NCBI GenBank assembly: GCA_039934635.1
Contig: JBDTLT010000063.1
Coordinates: 1-24,507 of the forward strand
Length of the DNA stretch: 24,507 nt
Origin: DATLFA01 sp039934635
GTDB lineage: Bacteria; Actinomycetota; Acidimicrobiia; Acidimicrobiales; WLNW01
Reading direction: 5' to 3'
Shown: in pieces, positions 14,451 through 21,582 of the stretch
Position numbering within the stretch: the stretch's first letter is position 1
How the letters are laid out: each line of letters opens with the position of its first letter
Notes under the pieces: model-generated
The model's input: the letters and a program-made list of their open reading frames with translations, nothing else
Database searches by the model: none
Told to the model about the DNA's origin: nothing
Position numbers and translations under genes: made by a program

Positions 14451-14907
14451 ACGAGTGGTAACGCGCGGACGGGGTACCGGGAGGGTTCATGACGCCGGGT
14501 CGTGCGTCCGGGTTCTGCACGCAAACCTCGCCTTCGAGACCTTCGGGCCCGGTGAAGAAAAGGCTCAGTACCGGACCGAAGTCCGTGACGAACCCGTCCG
14601 CCGCGCCCCTTGCCACCAACCGATCACGGATCACGTCGAACGCATCGAGCGACGCCGCCTGCAATCCCACATGATCGAGACGGCCTCGCTCGAACATGGG
14701 CGTCTGCCGCTGCGCCTCGTAGTTCGCATCGATTTCGAAGAGGTTGATCTCGCTGTGGGGTCCGATGTCGACGAGTGACAGTCGCACGCCCGGCCCCACC
14801 ACTTCATCGTGCGAAATGGTCACCTCGAACACCTCGCGAAAGAAGGCGTGAAAGCTATCGGTGTCCTGGGTGAGTATCGCCACGTGATTGACGCCGTCGA
14901 GCAGCAT
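14449..14907 (-). CDS. VOC/glyoxalase-fold family protein
   Basis: The 152-residue protein has two VOC half-domains: LLDGVNHVAILTQDTDSFHA and later RGRLDHVGLQAASLDAFDVI, with His14-type and Glu positions (GEVCVQNP near the end) fitting metal ligands. The order is similar to methylmalonyl-CoA epimerase or lactoylglutathione lyase-like proteins, but the reaction is not assigned. I start at the ATG complement of 14905-14907, immediately before the first domain strand; AGAGGA-like bases lie about 10 bases upstream. The stop directly abuts the DUF72 remnant. The gene diverges from the small gene at 15012. Confidence 0.8.
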   Translation of the reverse strand: MLLDGVNHVAILTQDTDSFHAFFREVFEVTISHDEVVGPGVRLSLVDIGPHSEINLFEIDANYEAQRQTPMFERGRLDHVGLQAASLDAFDVIRDRLVARGAADGFVTDFGPVLSLFFTGPEGLEGEVCVQNPDARPGVMNPPGTPSARYHS

Positions 14908-14957
14908 TTCAACTCTTTCCTCTCGTGATCCAGCGCCCGACGTTATTCGCTGGCGGC

Positions 14958-14984
14958 GGTTTGGCGCGCTCTGCACATGGGTAC
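14958..14984 (+). promoter_or_regulatory. SigB/SigF-like general-stress promoter of the gene at 15012
   Basis: GGTTT (14958-14962), a 16-base spacer and GGGTAC (14979-14984) match the mycobacterial SigF form GGTTT-N15-17-GGGTA(T/C) fully. It ends 27 bases before the ATG at 15012. Core elements, spacer and leader length are almost the same as at csbD. Confidence 0.62.
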
Positions 14985-15011
14985 CAATGGCGGTCCGCAC
15001 GAGGAAGCGTG

Positions 15012-15242
15012 ATGGAGAAAGGCAGCACCATGGCCCATTACATGCGCTATCAGGGCCGCGCCGTCGAGGTCTTCGGCCGGACTCCCACCGGCCAAGCGGT
15101 CCCCCGGTTGTACCCCGGCGATCAGGGTGAGCAGGTGGGCGATTACGCCGTGGTCAACGATCGGGCGATGGAGTGGGACGGTCAGACGTGGGTTCCCTCC
15201 GCGTGGAAGGATTTCGCAGTATGGAAGAAAGCGGCCTCCTGA
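15012..15242 (+). CDS. Small soluble protein of unknown function, possibly stress-induced
   Basis: The 76-residue protein is not a family I recognise. GAGGA at 15001-15005 lies 6 bases before the ATG at 15012; a second in-frame ATG at 15030 would give 70 residues. The protein is soluble, rich in aromatic residues, with blocks MRYQGRAVEVFGRTPTG, YPGDQGEQVGDYAVVND and MEWDGQTWVPSAWKDFAVWK (four Trp), consistent with a small beta-rich fold. A strong general-stress promoter candidate precedes it. It converges with the glycosyltransferase gene with only 6 bases between stops. Confidence 0.62.
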   Translation: MEKGSTMAHYMRYQGRAVEVFGRTPTGQAVPRLYPGDQGEQVGDYAVVNDRAMEWDGQTWVPSAWKDFAVWKKAAS

Positions 15243-15248
15243 CGAGGG

Positions 15249-16400
15249 TCACCCTCGCCGGACGAGGCGAGACGAGGGCCACGATCCCCCGCCCACCGAC
15301 TCCCGATCAACCGCCGGTGCCGCTGCCGCCGCCGGAGCCGGGGCCGCCGGTTCCGACACCGCAAGCTCCGGCGTGGGCCTCCTCTTCCTGAACACGAAAC
15401 GCTTCTGCACCTGATAGCTCGCCCCGAACAACGCGGCCTCGGTCACGAGTTTCGCCAACAGGAGGCCAGCGCCGAGCCGCTCGTAGAGCGCGTACATCAA
15501 CGAGTAGTTCACGGTCATGATGGCGACAACGAGCCCGAAGTAGCGCCGGGCGCACTCAGCCGCTGTTCGTCCGTGCCCTCGACAGAATACGAGGCGCCGG
15601 TTCGTCACAAAGTTGAACGTGGAACTCACCACGCGCGCGCTCACAACCGACACCAATAGGTTGCCCGTAAGCGCTCTCGTCGCGACTAACAGCGCCACGT
15701 CGAGGCCGAACGCACCAAGCGACGACAAGCTGAACTTCACCAACGGCGCGTAGACGCGTGCGGAGTCGACCAGCGGCCGGAAATGCGACGATGCATTGCC
15801 TTCGAGATAGATCGTCTCGACGGGTAGTTCTCGAATCGTCACGCCGACCTCCGCTGCTTCGAGCAAGACATTGAGTTCGTATTCGAATCGCTCACCCTGC
15901 ACCGTCCGCAGCCAGGCCAGCATCGAACCCGGATAGCCCCGCAAGCCGGTCTGCGTGTCGTACAGGCGTTGGCCGGTCGACCGAGCGAACACCACGCGTG
16001 TTACCGCATTGCCGAACCGACTCGTAAGGGGGACTCGACCCGTGAACCGGCGCGAGCCGAGCACCATCGCGTTCGGGTGCGCCGCCACCGTTTCTGCCAC
16101 CCGCAGGATGTCGATCACGCTGTGCTGGCCGTCGCAGTCGGCACACACGACGTCATGCCCGGGGAAATACCGCTCGACGTAATCGAACCCTTGCTTGAGT
16201 GCGAAACCCTTGCCGCGATTGATCCGATGGCCGATCACGGTACAACCCAACGCGGCTGCCCGATCGAATATCGCGTCGTACTGCGGCGCGCTGCCGTCGT
16301 TCACCAACAGCACCTTGATACCGTCACCGGTCGCGGCGATTTCCTCGATCAAACGGATGAGTTTCATGTCCGGCTCGTACGCCGGAATCACGACGATCAC
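15249..16400 (-). CDS. Glycosyltransferase family 2 fused to a GtrA-like membrane domain
   Basis: The 383-residue protein has an N-terminal GT-A domain (1-~215) with IPAYEP, VNDGS (33-37) and CADCDGQH holding the metal-binding DxD (Asp88, Asp90), and the GT2 blocks LGSRRF and YDTQTGLRGYP of dolichyl/polyprenyl-phosphate sugar synthase types. From about 220 to 338 comes a GtrA-like domain with four membrane helices, beginning VKFSLSSLGAFGLD and ending VQKRFVFRKR. The last ~40 residues are a Pro/Ala/Gly-rich tail. Likely role: making a polyprenyl-phosphate sugar and helping move it across the membrane for wall or exopolysaccharide modification; the sugar is unknown. The GTG start overlaps the stop of the upstream glycosidase gene (GTGA). 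Confidence 0.88.
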   Translation of the reverse strand: MIVVIPAYEPDMKLIRLIEEIAATGDGIKVLLVNDGSAPQYDAIFDRAAALGCTVIGHRINRGKGFALKQGFDYVERYFPGHDVVCADCDGQHSVIDILRVAETVAAHPNAMVLGSRRFTGRVPLTSRFGNAVTRVVFARSTGQRLYDTQTGLRGYPGSMLAWLRTVQGERFEYELNVLLEAAEVGVTIRELPVETIYLEGNASSHFRPLVDSARVYAPLVKFSLSSLGAFGLDVALLVATRALTGNLLVSVVSARVVSSTFNFVTNRRLVFCRGHGRTAAECARRYFGLVVAIMTVNYSLMYALYERLGAGLLLAKLVTEAALFGASYQVQKRFVFRKRRPTPELAVSEPAAPAPAAAAAPAVDRESVGGGSWPSSRLVRRG

Positions 16401-17398
16401 GACTCGCTCGCAGTGCTGCTCGACGCGATGTAGAGGATGTCGCTGGTGCCCCGTTCGTCGTTCTTGCCCTGCGGGTTGTTCACCACTTCGCCGTTGAAGT
16501 ACATGGTCGTCGAACCGCCGCCATCGAGGTTGTAGGCAACGGTTGCACCCAAGTCCTTGAACATTTGCGCGAACTCGATCATCGTGACGCCACGGCTGTA
16601 ACCGGTGCTGCGGCCATCGACGGCGATGAAGACGAAATGATTGGTGGTGATCATCCCCAGACCGGTGCGGGGCTGATTGCCCTGGATTGAGTGGTTGCCG
16701 ATGTTGGTGTCGATCTGCACCTTGTCGATTCCGTCGGGGATCTGCCCGTCCGCCAACAGGCCGGGTCCGAACGAGAGCGTGTTCCAGACGCCCGCGTCCA
16801 CCAACTCCTGCGCGGTCGTCGTGGTCTCGTCGTACAACGCCATCGTGCCGTCGCGGTAGATCGCGAGACCCTGACGAGTGCCTTTGTCCCGAAAGATCAC
16901 ACCATTACGGATCACGATTCCCGACGTACGGAAGCCGTAGTAGTCGCCGTTGATGGCGAAGATGGCGTTGTTCTCCTCGGCGATCGTCGATGTGTCGGCG
17001 ATGATGTTCGTGCCGAACTTGTTCTCCGCGAAAGCCGACCGCAACTGCGCGCCCTCACCGAGGGCCACATCCGCCACGAAATACGTGACCGTCGCGTTGC
17101 CGGTACCGATCACAACCTTGCGGATCGAGATCGTCGTCGCGCCGTACGTGTAGCTGGTGTCGGTGACGAGCGCAGGCCCCGTCGGCGCGGCGGTCGTCGC
17201 CGCCCCGGCGATGGTCGACGTCGAGGCAGACACCGAGGCCTCGTACGCGGCCACGTTGGCGATCTCGACGTGGTCGATGATGTAGCGGTTGACCGCCCAG
17301 GCGGCGATGCTGCCGACGAAGAGCACGATGATCGACACCCCGATGAGGATGCGTTTGACGATCTTGCGCCACCGTGGACGGTTCGCCTTCGTTGCCAT
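16397..17398 (-). CDS. Phosphodiester glycosidase (NAGPA-domain) membrane-anchored protein
   Basis: The 333-residue protein carries a phosphodiester glycosidase domain like the human uncovering enzyme that removes GlcNAc from GlcNAc-1-phospho-mannose. Key blocks: AINGDYYGF (149-155 region), FIAVDGRSTGYSRG, AYNLDGGGSTTMYFNG (Asp292-Gly-Gly-Gly-Ser). The N-terminus has a basic start and one membrane helix (about 15-37), then a Ser/Thr/Ala-rich linker, so the enzyme likely faces outside. Bacterial members act on wall or polysaccharide phosphodiesters. I start at the ATG complement of 17396-17398, just before the basic stretch and helix; the open frame upstream lacks sense. The coupled GT2-GtrA gene suggests both process the same surface glycan. 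Confidence 0.87.
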   Translation of the reverse strand: MATKANRPRWRKIVKRILIGVSIIVLFVGSIAAWAVNRYIIDHVEIANVAAYEASVSASTSTIAGAATTAAPTGPALVTDTSYTYGATTISIRKVVIGTGNATVTYFVADVALGEGAQLRSAFAENKFGTNIIADTSTIAEENNAIFAINGDYYGFRTSGIVIRNGVIFRDKGTRQGLAIYRDGTMALYDETTTTAQELVDAGVWNTLSFGPGLLADGQIPDGIDKVQIDTNIGNHSIQGNQPRTGLGMITTNHFVFIAVDGRSTGYSRGVTMIEFAQMFKDLGATVAYNLDGGGSTTMYFNGEVVNNPQGKNDERGTSDILYIASSSTASES

Positions 17399-17488
17399 GC
17401 AGAGGTTGTACGACGACGATCTTGGAGCCCGATTACACCCGGTTGTGAAACTCGTAAGAATTGACCGGCCATCACGAGAGGAGCGCAA

Positions 17489-17911
17489 ATGAGCGAAGAC
17501 ACGGCGACGAGCGACGGATCGAACGCCACGCGCCGGTTCACGCTGTCGTTCAACCGCCTGATGCGGGTACTGATGGTCGCGCTGTTCGCCGGGCCGCGGC
17601 ATTGCCGCGTGGAGATCGGGCCCGAAACACTCCAGGTCACCATGGGCGCCGGCGGGTGGGCGTTCGCCGCAACGGTTCCTCGTACATCGATCGCTGACGT
17701 GGGCCAGGTGTCGGGGCCGGTATGGGGCTGGGGCGCCCACGGATGGCGCGGCCGTTGGCTGGTCAACGGATCGAGCCGAGGCCTCGTGCGACTGACCATA
17801 AAACCGCGGGGACGGGCCCACTGCCTCGGTGTCCCGGTCAGGCTGCAAGAGCTCACACTCAGTCTCGACGATCCCGCCGGCTTCGTGGCTGCACTGAGCA
17901 CCCGGGTCTGA
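17489..17911 (+). CDS. Conserved actinobacterial protein of unknown function
   Basis: The 140-residue protein matches a small uncharacterised family common in actinobacteria, recognisable by AFAATVPRTSIADV, GAHGWRGRWLVNGSSRGLV and PVRLQELTLSLDDPAGFVAA. It begins with RRFTLSFNRLMRVLMVALFA, which may lie along or in the membrane. The beta-rich remainder resembles a PH-like or lipid-binding fold, but this is speculation. GAGAGGAG at 17476-17483 is 5 bases before the ATG, a strong ribosome site. It diverges from the glycosidase gene (90-base gap) and converges with the CoA ligase gene at 17935. Confidence 0.78.
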   Translation: MSEDTATSDGSNATRRFTLSFNRLMRVLMVALFAGPRHCRVEIGPETLQVTMGAGGWAFAATVPRTSIADVGQVSGPVWGWGAHGWRGRWLVNGSSRGLVRLTIKPRGRAHCLGVPVRLQELTLSLDDPAGFVAALSTRV

Positions 17912-17934
17912 ACGGCCGCTCGGGGCGGCAACCG

Positions 17935-19419
17935 CTAGCGACCAGAGGCCCGACGCGCCGCCCAGTAGCCCAGCGCATTGGAGTACGCGACCGCGGCGCG
18001 CTCGGCAGAGGCGAACGTGAGCACGCCTGCACCCTTCAACAACTCTCGCAGGTCGAGCGCCTCGCGCTCGGTCTCGGCTGCGGTGACGATCATGAAGAAC
18101 GGCTTGTCACCCATCTTCGCGTGCGCCGCCATCACATCGATGAATCGTTCGCCGGCTGCATGCGCGATGTCCGTGAGATGGCCGAGCCCGACGCCGTAAT
18201 CGCTTTGAATGCGCCGTGGCGACATGATCAGGCTGAAGAGATCCATCACGACGAAGTCGACATTCGGATCGCGATCGAGAATGCGCAGCTCGCGCGCGAG
18301 CATCGCGGGGTTCTCCGTGGCATATGCCGCGTCGAGCGGATTGCGGAAGCTACCTCCGATCGGGTTGAAGAAGGTCGCCAACTCGTCGAGCGACGCGGTC
18401 GCGAGCGGCGGTACTCGCAAACCCCGTCGCGCCAGGGTGTCGGTGATCGCGATGCCCTGCCCGCCGGTCAGAATGATCAGCCCGGCCCGAGGCCCGCGCA
18501 GTTCGGGCAACTTGACCAGAGCCGCGGTCGTGTCGACGAGCTCCTCCATCGTGTCGACACCGATCGCGCCGGTACTGCGCAAGATCCACTCCCATTCTTC
18601 GGGCGTGACCGGTCTGGCGCCCGTGTGATTGCCGGTAACCCGCGCTCCGTCCGGTGTGTTGCCGCCTTTCCAGATAACCACCGGTTTGTCGGACGTGACG
18701 CGCCGCAGCGCCGTCGCGAACCGTTCGTGATCACCGGCCTCGCGATCGCCGATACCTTCGATGTACGCGGCGAGAACCTCGACGCGATCGTCCTCCCCGA
18801 TGTATTCGATCCAGTCCGCCGCGTCGAGCACCGCGGCGTTGCCGAAGCTGATTCCGCGCGCTTCGCGGATGCCGTGCCACGCAAAGAGCGCCTTGGCGAA
18901 GTAGCCGGCGTGCGTCCCGCTCTGGCTGACCATACCGACCGGCCCCGCCTCGCCGAGCGGCATCTCGCCCGTCGACGACATACCGCGCGTCGGGTTGTAG
19001 ATGCCGGTGCAGTTGGGGCCGAAGATCGGCACGCCCGATTCACGCGACAGGTGAGCCAGGGTCTCTTGGATCTTCACTCCCTCGTCGTCGGTCTCGGCGA
19101 AACCGGAAGTGAAATAGCTGACCGCGCCGACCTGGGCTTCGACACACTGTTCGAACGCCTCGACGGCCATCCGCCTCGGCGTGTTGATGACGACGTAGTC
19201 GACCGGCCGAGGCACGGCGAGGATGCTCGGGTAGTTGCGAATACCCATGGCCTCGATGTCACGGATCGACTCGGGGTTGACGTGCACCGACGACACCGTG
19301 CCGGGAAAGCTCCTGTACTGGCGGAACCAGAAGTAGCCGTTGACCTTTTTCGCCCCGATGACCGCGATCGACTGCGCCTCGAAGGCCCGATCGAGACGCG
19401 CCCGTTCGAAGTAGCGCAT
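17935..19419 (-). CDS. NDP-forming-type acyl-CoA synthetase, CoA-binding and ligase domains only
   Basis: The 494-residue protein resembles the alpha part of ADP-forming acetyl-CoA synthetase: an N-terminal CoA-binding Rossmann domain (SIAVIGAKKVNG to about 130), GPNCTGIYNP (134-143), VSQSGTHAGYF (164-174) and a ligase domain with the phospho-His candidate His265 in VTGNHTGA. The ATP-grasp (beta) domain, fused in many homologues of ~700 residues, is absent and no separate gene for it lies in the window, so a partner must be elsewhere or the reaction differs. Such enzymes interconvert acyl-CoA with acid plus ATP. ATG at 19419 follows a GGGGGA about 9-10 bases upstream. A DosR-like box 69 bases upstream is shared with the divergent AMP-forming ligase. 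Confidence 0.85.
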   Translation of the reverse strand: MRYFERARLDRAFEAQSIAVIGAKKVNGYFWFRQYRSFPGTVSSVHVNPESIRDIEAMGIRNYPSILAVPRPVDYVVINTPRRMAVEAFEQCVEAQVGAVSYFTSGFAETDDEGVKIQETLAHLSRESGVPIFGPNCTGIYNPTRGMSSTGEMPLGEAGPVGMVSQSGTHAGYFAKALFAWHGIREARGISFGNAAVLDAADWIEYIGEDDRVEVLAAYIEGIGDREAGDHERFATALRRVTSDKPVVIWKGGNTPDGARVTGNHTGARPVTPEEWEWILRSTGAIGVDTMEELVDTTAALVKLPELRGPRAGLIILTGGQGIAITDTLARRGLRVPPLATASLDELATFFNPIGGSFRNPLDAAYATENPAMLARELRILDRDPNVDFVVMDLFSLIMSPRRIQSDYGVGLGHLTDIAHAAGERFIDVMAAHAKMGDKPFFMIVTAAETEREALDLRELLKGAGVLTFASAERAAVAYSNALGYWAARRASGR

Positions 19420-19487
19420 GATTGGCTTCCCCCTTCGCCGCAGAATCATCGCACGCCCGAAACGGACGGGCCGGGCGCGGAAGATCT

Positions 19488-19501
19488 GTGACCTTGGGCC
19501 C
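19488..19501. promoter_or_regulatory. DosR/DevR-like box between divergent CoA ligase genes
   Basis: GTGAC-CTTG-GGCCC (19488-19501) followed by T fits the DosR form GGGAC-N4-G(T/G)CCC with one mismatch, and is nearly identical over 15 bases to the box at 23793. It lies 69 bases from the minus-strand ATG (19419) and just before the plus-strand gene. If it were centred at -42.5, plus-strand transcription would start around 19537, where a GTG lies. Confidence 0.5.
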
Positions 19502-19506
19502 TGCCG

Positions 19507-21234
19507 ATGTGGCGCCAAACAAGCCACGCTCGCCGGGTGAGCGCGCAACGCACGGACAATGTCCAAGTCTGGAGTGCGGCGCGCGCTGCGCTCGATGGGC
19601 TCCCGCACGGTGCGGGGTTGAACATCGCGCACGAAGCCGTCGATCGCCACGTCCTTCATGGCCGGGGCGGCGAGACGGCAATTCGTTGGCTGGGCAAGAA
19701 AGGTGACCGGCGCGAGCTCACCTACGAACAGCTACGCGACGAGAGCAACCGGTTCGCCAATCTGCTCGTCGGGCTGGGCGTGGTGCCGGGCGAGCGCGTC
19801 TTCGTGCTTCTCGGCCGAGTGCCCGAGCTCTACGTCTCGGTCCTCGGTGCGTTGAAGCACCGCACGGTCGTCTGCCCCCTCTTCTCGTCGTTCGGGCCGG
19901 AACCGATAAAGCAGCGAGTCAACCTGGGATCCGCGAGCGTGCTCGTGACGACCGCCGCGCACTACGCGCGCAAGATCGTACCGATTCGTTCTGAGCTTTC
20001 GACGCTGCGTCATGTCGTACTCGTGAGCGACGACGTAGCGCCCGAGCCCGAAGACGGTGTCATGTCGTGGGCGCTGCTGATGGGTGAAGCATCGTCGAGC
20101 TACCGGATCGGGCCGACTTCGCCGGAAGATCCCGCACTCCTCCATTTCACCAGTGGCACGACCGGCACCCCGAAAGGCGTCGTGCACGTGCACGAGGCGG
20201 TCGTGGCCCATCATGCAACGGGCACTCATGTGCTCGACCTACGTGCAGGCGACATCTTCTGGTGCACCGCCGACCCCGGATGGGTCACCGGCACGAGCTA
20301 CGGCATCGTCTCGCCGTTGACCCACGGCGCGACACTCATCGTGGACGAAGCGGACTTCGACGTCGATCGCTGGTACGGCATTCTCCAATCCGAGCGCGTC
20401 AACGTGTGGTACACCGCACCCACCGCAATCCGCATGTTGATGCGCGCCGGCACCAAGGCGGTGCGGGGCCACGATCTCTCCGCATTGCGGGTCGTCGCGA
20501 GCGTGGGCGAGCCGCTCAACCCCGAAGCGGTGATCTGGGGACGAGCTGCGTACGGCATGGACATACTCGACAACTGGTGGCAGACGGAGACGGGCGGCAT
20601 CATGATCGCCAACCGCCCGGGGCTCGCGGTGAAACCGGGGTCGATGGGCGTTGCCGTGCCGGGCATCGAAGCCCAGATCTTGCGCCGCGACCCGGCAGGG
20701 CACCTCGAGATGAACGACGGCGAGCCGGCCATCGAGCCGCCCGGCGTGGACGGCGAACTTGCGTTGCGCGTCGGCTGGCCATCGATGTTCCGCGCCTACC
20801 TCGGCATGGAAGACCGCTACCGAAAATGCTTCGCGGGCTCGTGGTATCGCACGGGCGATCTCGCTCGCATCGATGACGACGGGTACTTCTGGTTCGTCGG
20901 ACGCGCCGACGACGTCATCAAATCGGCCGGCCATCTCATCGGCCCATTCGAGGTCGAGAGCGCGCTGATGGAGCACGCCGCGATTGCCGAAGCGGGTGTG
21001 ATCGGTATCCCCGACCCGGTGATCGGCGAAGTCGTAAAGGCTTTCGTGGTGCTCAAGCAGGGCGTGGTGGACGACCCCGCGCTGCGCCGTGACCTCATGG
21101 CCCACGCACGCCGCAAGCTCGGGGCCGTCATTGCTCCCCGCGAGATCGTCGTGCGCAACGAACTGCCCCACACGCGCAGCGGCAAGATCATGCGCCGGCT
21201 ACTCAAAGCAAGAGAGTTGGAGGCCCACGGATGA
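19507..21234 (+). CDS. AMP-forming acetyl-CoA synthetase-like acyl-CoA ligase
   Basis: The 575-residue protein is an adenylate-forming ligase of the acetate-CoA ligase (AcsA-like) branch, making acyl-CoA from acid, ATP and CoA. It has GLNIAHEAVDRH near the N-terminus, the P-loop FTSGTTGTPKGVVH, TADPGWVTGTSYG, DNWWQTETGG, YRTGDLARIDDDGYFWFVGR and the catalytic Lys in RSGKIMRRLL at the C-terminus. Start uncertain: ATG 19507 has no ribosome site and sits 5 bases after the DosR-like box; an in-frame GTG at 19537 would suit a leaderless transcript and gives 565 residues. It overlaps the acyl carrier protein gene (ATGA), so the ligase may charge that carrier rather than, or besides, CoA. Substrate unknown; acetate or another short acid is likely. 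Confidence 0.88.
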   Translation: MWRQTSHARRVSAQRTDNVQVWSAARAALDGLPHGAGLNIAHEAVDRHVLHGRGGETAIRWLGKKGDRRELTYEQLRDESNRFANLLVGLGVVPGERVFVLLGRVPELYVSVLGALKHRTVVCPLFSSFGPEPIKQRVNLGSASVLVTTAAHYARKIVPIRSELSTLRHVVLVSDDVAPEPEDGVMSWALLMGEASSSYRIGPTSPEDPALLHFTSGTTGTPKGVVHVHEAVVAHHATGTHVLDLRAGDIFWCTADPGWVTGTSYGIVSPLTHGATLIVDEADFDVDRWYGILQSERVNVWYTAPTAIRMLMRAGTKAVRGHDLSALRVVASVGEPLNPEAVIWGRAAYGMDILDNWWQTETGGIMIANRPGLAVKPGSMGVAVPGIEAQILRRDPAGHLEMNDGEPAIEPPGVDGELALRVGWPSMFRAYLGMEDRYRKCFAGSWYRTGDLARIDDDGYFWFVGRADDVIKSAGHLIGPFEVESALMEHAAIAEAGVIGIPDPVIGEVVKAFVVLKQGVVDDPALRRDLMAHARRKLGAVIAPREIVVRNELPHTRSGKIMRRLLKARELEAHG

Positions 21235-21491
21235 ATCGGACATCGGCTGAAATGGACCGACTCGTGCGTGAAGTGTTGAGCGATATCGCTGCCGAAGCGG
21301 ACATCAACGCGCTGCCCGCGGACAAGGACCTGCGAGATGCACTCGACATCGACTCCGTCGACTTCTTGAACTTCATCGCGGCTTTGCATGAACAGACCGG
21401 CGTCGACGTTCCAGAGCGCGACTATCCGTCCCTGACGACCATCGCGCGTTGCGTCGACTACCTCTCGAAGGCAAGCGTCGCCGACTCATGA
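21231..21491 (+). CDS. Acyl carrier protein
   Basis: The 86-residue acidic protein is a free-standing acyl carrier protein. The phosphopantetheine site is Ser42 in LDIDSVDFLNF, with the usual upstream DKDLRDALDI and later GVDVPERDYPSLTTI. It probably carries an acyl group in the cytoplasm for an unknown pathway; genes for condensing enzymes are not in the window. The ATG overlaps the stop of the AMP-forming ligase, so the pair is co-translated. Its own stop overlaps the ATG of a 16-codon mini-ORF. Confidence 0.92.
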   Translation: MNRTSAEMDRLVREVLSDIAAEADINALPADKDLRDALDIDSVDFLNFIAALHEQTGVDVPERDYPSLTTIARCVDYLSKASVADS

Positions 21492-21538
21492 CCTTCGACC
21501 CTTCTCGCTCGCCGCCGAGCGAGGCACGCTGGCGGTGA
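21488..21538 (+). CDS. Mini-ORF of 16 codons, first of two coupling ORFs before the MBL gene
   Basis: ATG 21488 overlaps the ACP stop (ATGA); the peptide MTFDPSRSPPSEARWR ends at the TGA 21536-21538. A perfect hairpin (21504-21523) lies inside it. No similarity is recognisable; it may only keep ribosomes moving between genes, or be a relic of a frameshifted small gene. Confidence 0.35.
   Translation: MTFDPSRSPPSEARWR
21504..21523. terminator. Hairpin between the ACP and MBL genes
   Basis: CTCGCTCG (21504-21511) and CGAGCGAG (21516-21523) form a perfect 8-bp stem with a 4-base loop. There is no T-run, so it may be an attenuator, an RNA processing site or a weak terminator rather than a classical one. 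Confidence 0.4.
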
Positions 21539-21582
21539 TGAACGGCAACCACCACGACACCGAAACCGGCGATCTGCGATGA
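21538..21582 (+). CDS. Mini-ORF of 14 codons, second coupling ORF before the MBL gene
   Basis: ATG 21538 shares one base with the previous stop (TGATG) and the ORF MNGNHHDTETGDLR ends at TGA 21580-21582, overlapping the MBL gene start (ATGA). The MBL gene has no ribosome site of its own, so translation may depend on this chain. Confidence 0.35.
   Translation: MNGNHHDTETGDLR

Noticed and set aside
15300..15380. GC-rich repeat-like stretch (gccgccgccgga)
   Set aside because: It encodes the Pro/Ala-rich tail of the GT2-GtrA protein; simple codon repetition rather than a separate repeat element.
17722..19491. 589-codon plus-strand ORF opposite the CoA synthetase
   Set aside because: Arg/Asp-rich shadow product without motifs; the minus-strand frame has clear CoA-binding and ligase motifs.
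20239..21171. 310-codon ORF on the minus strand
   Set aside because: Antisense to the AMP-forming ligase, with no domain-like sequence.
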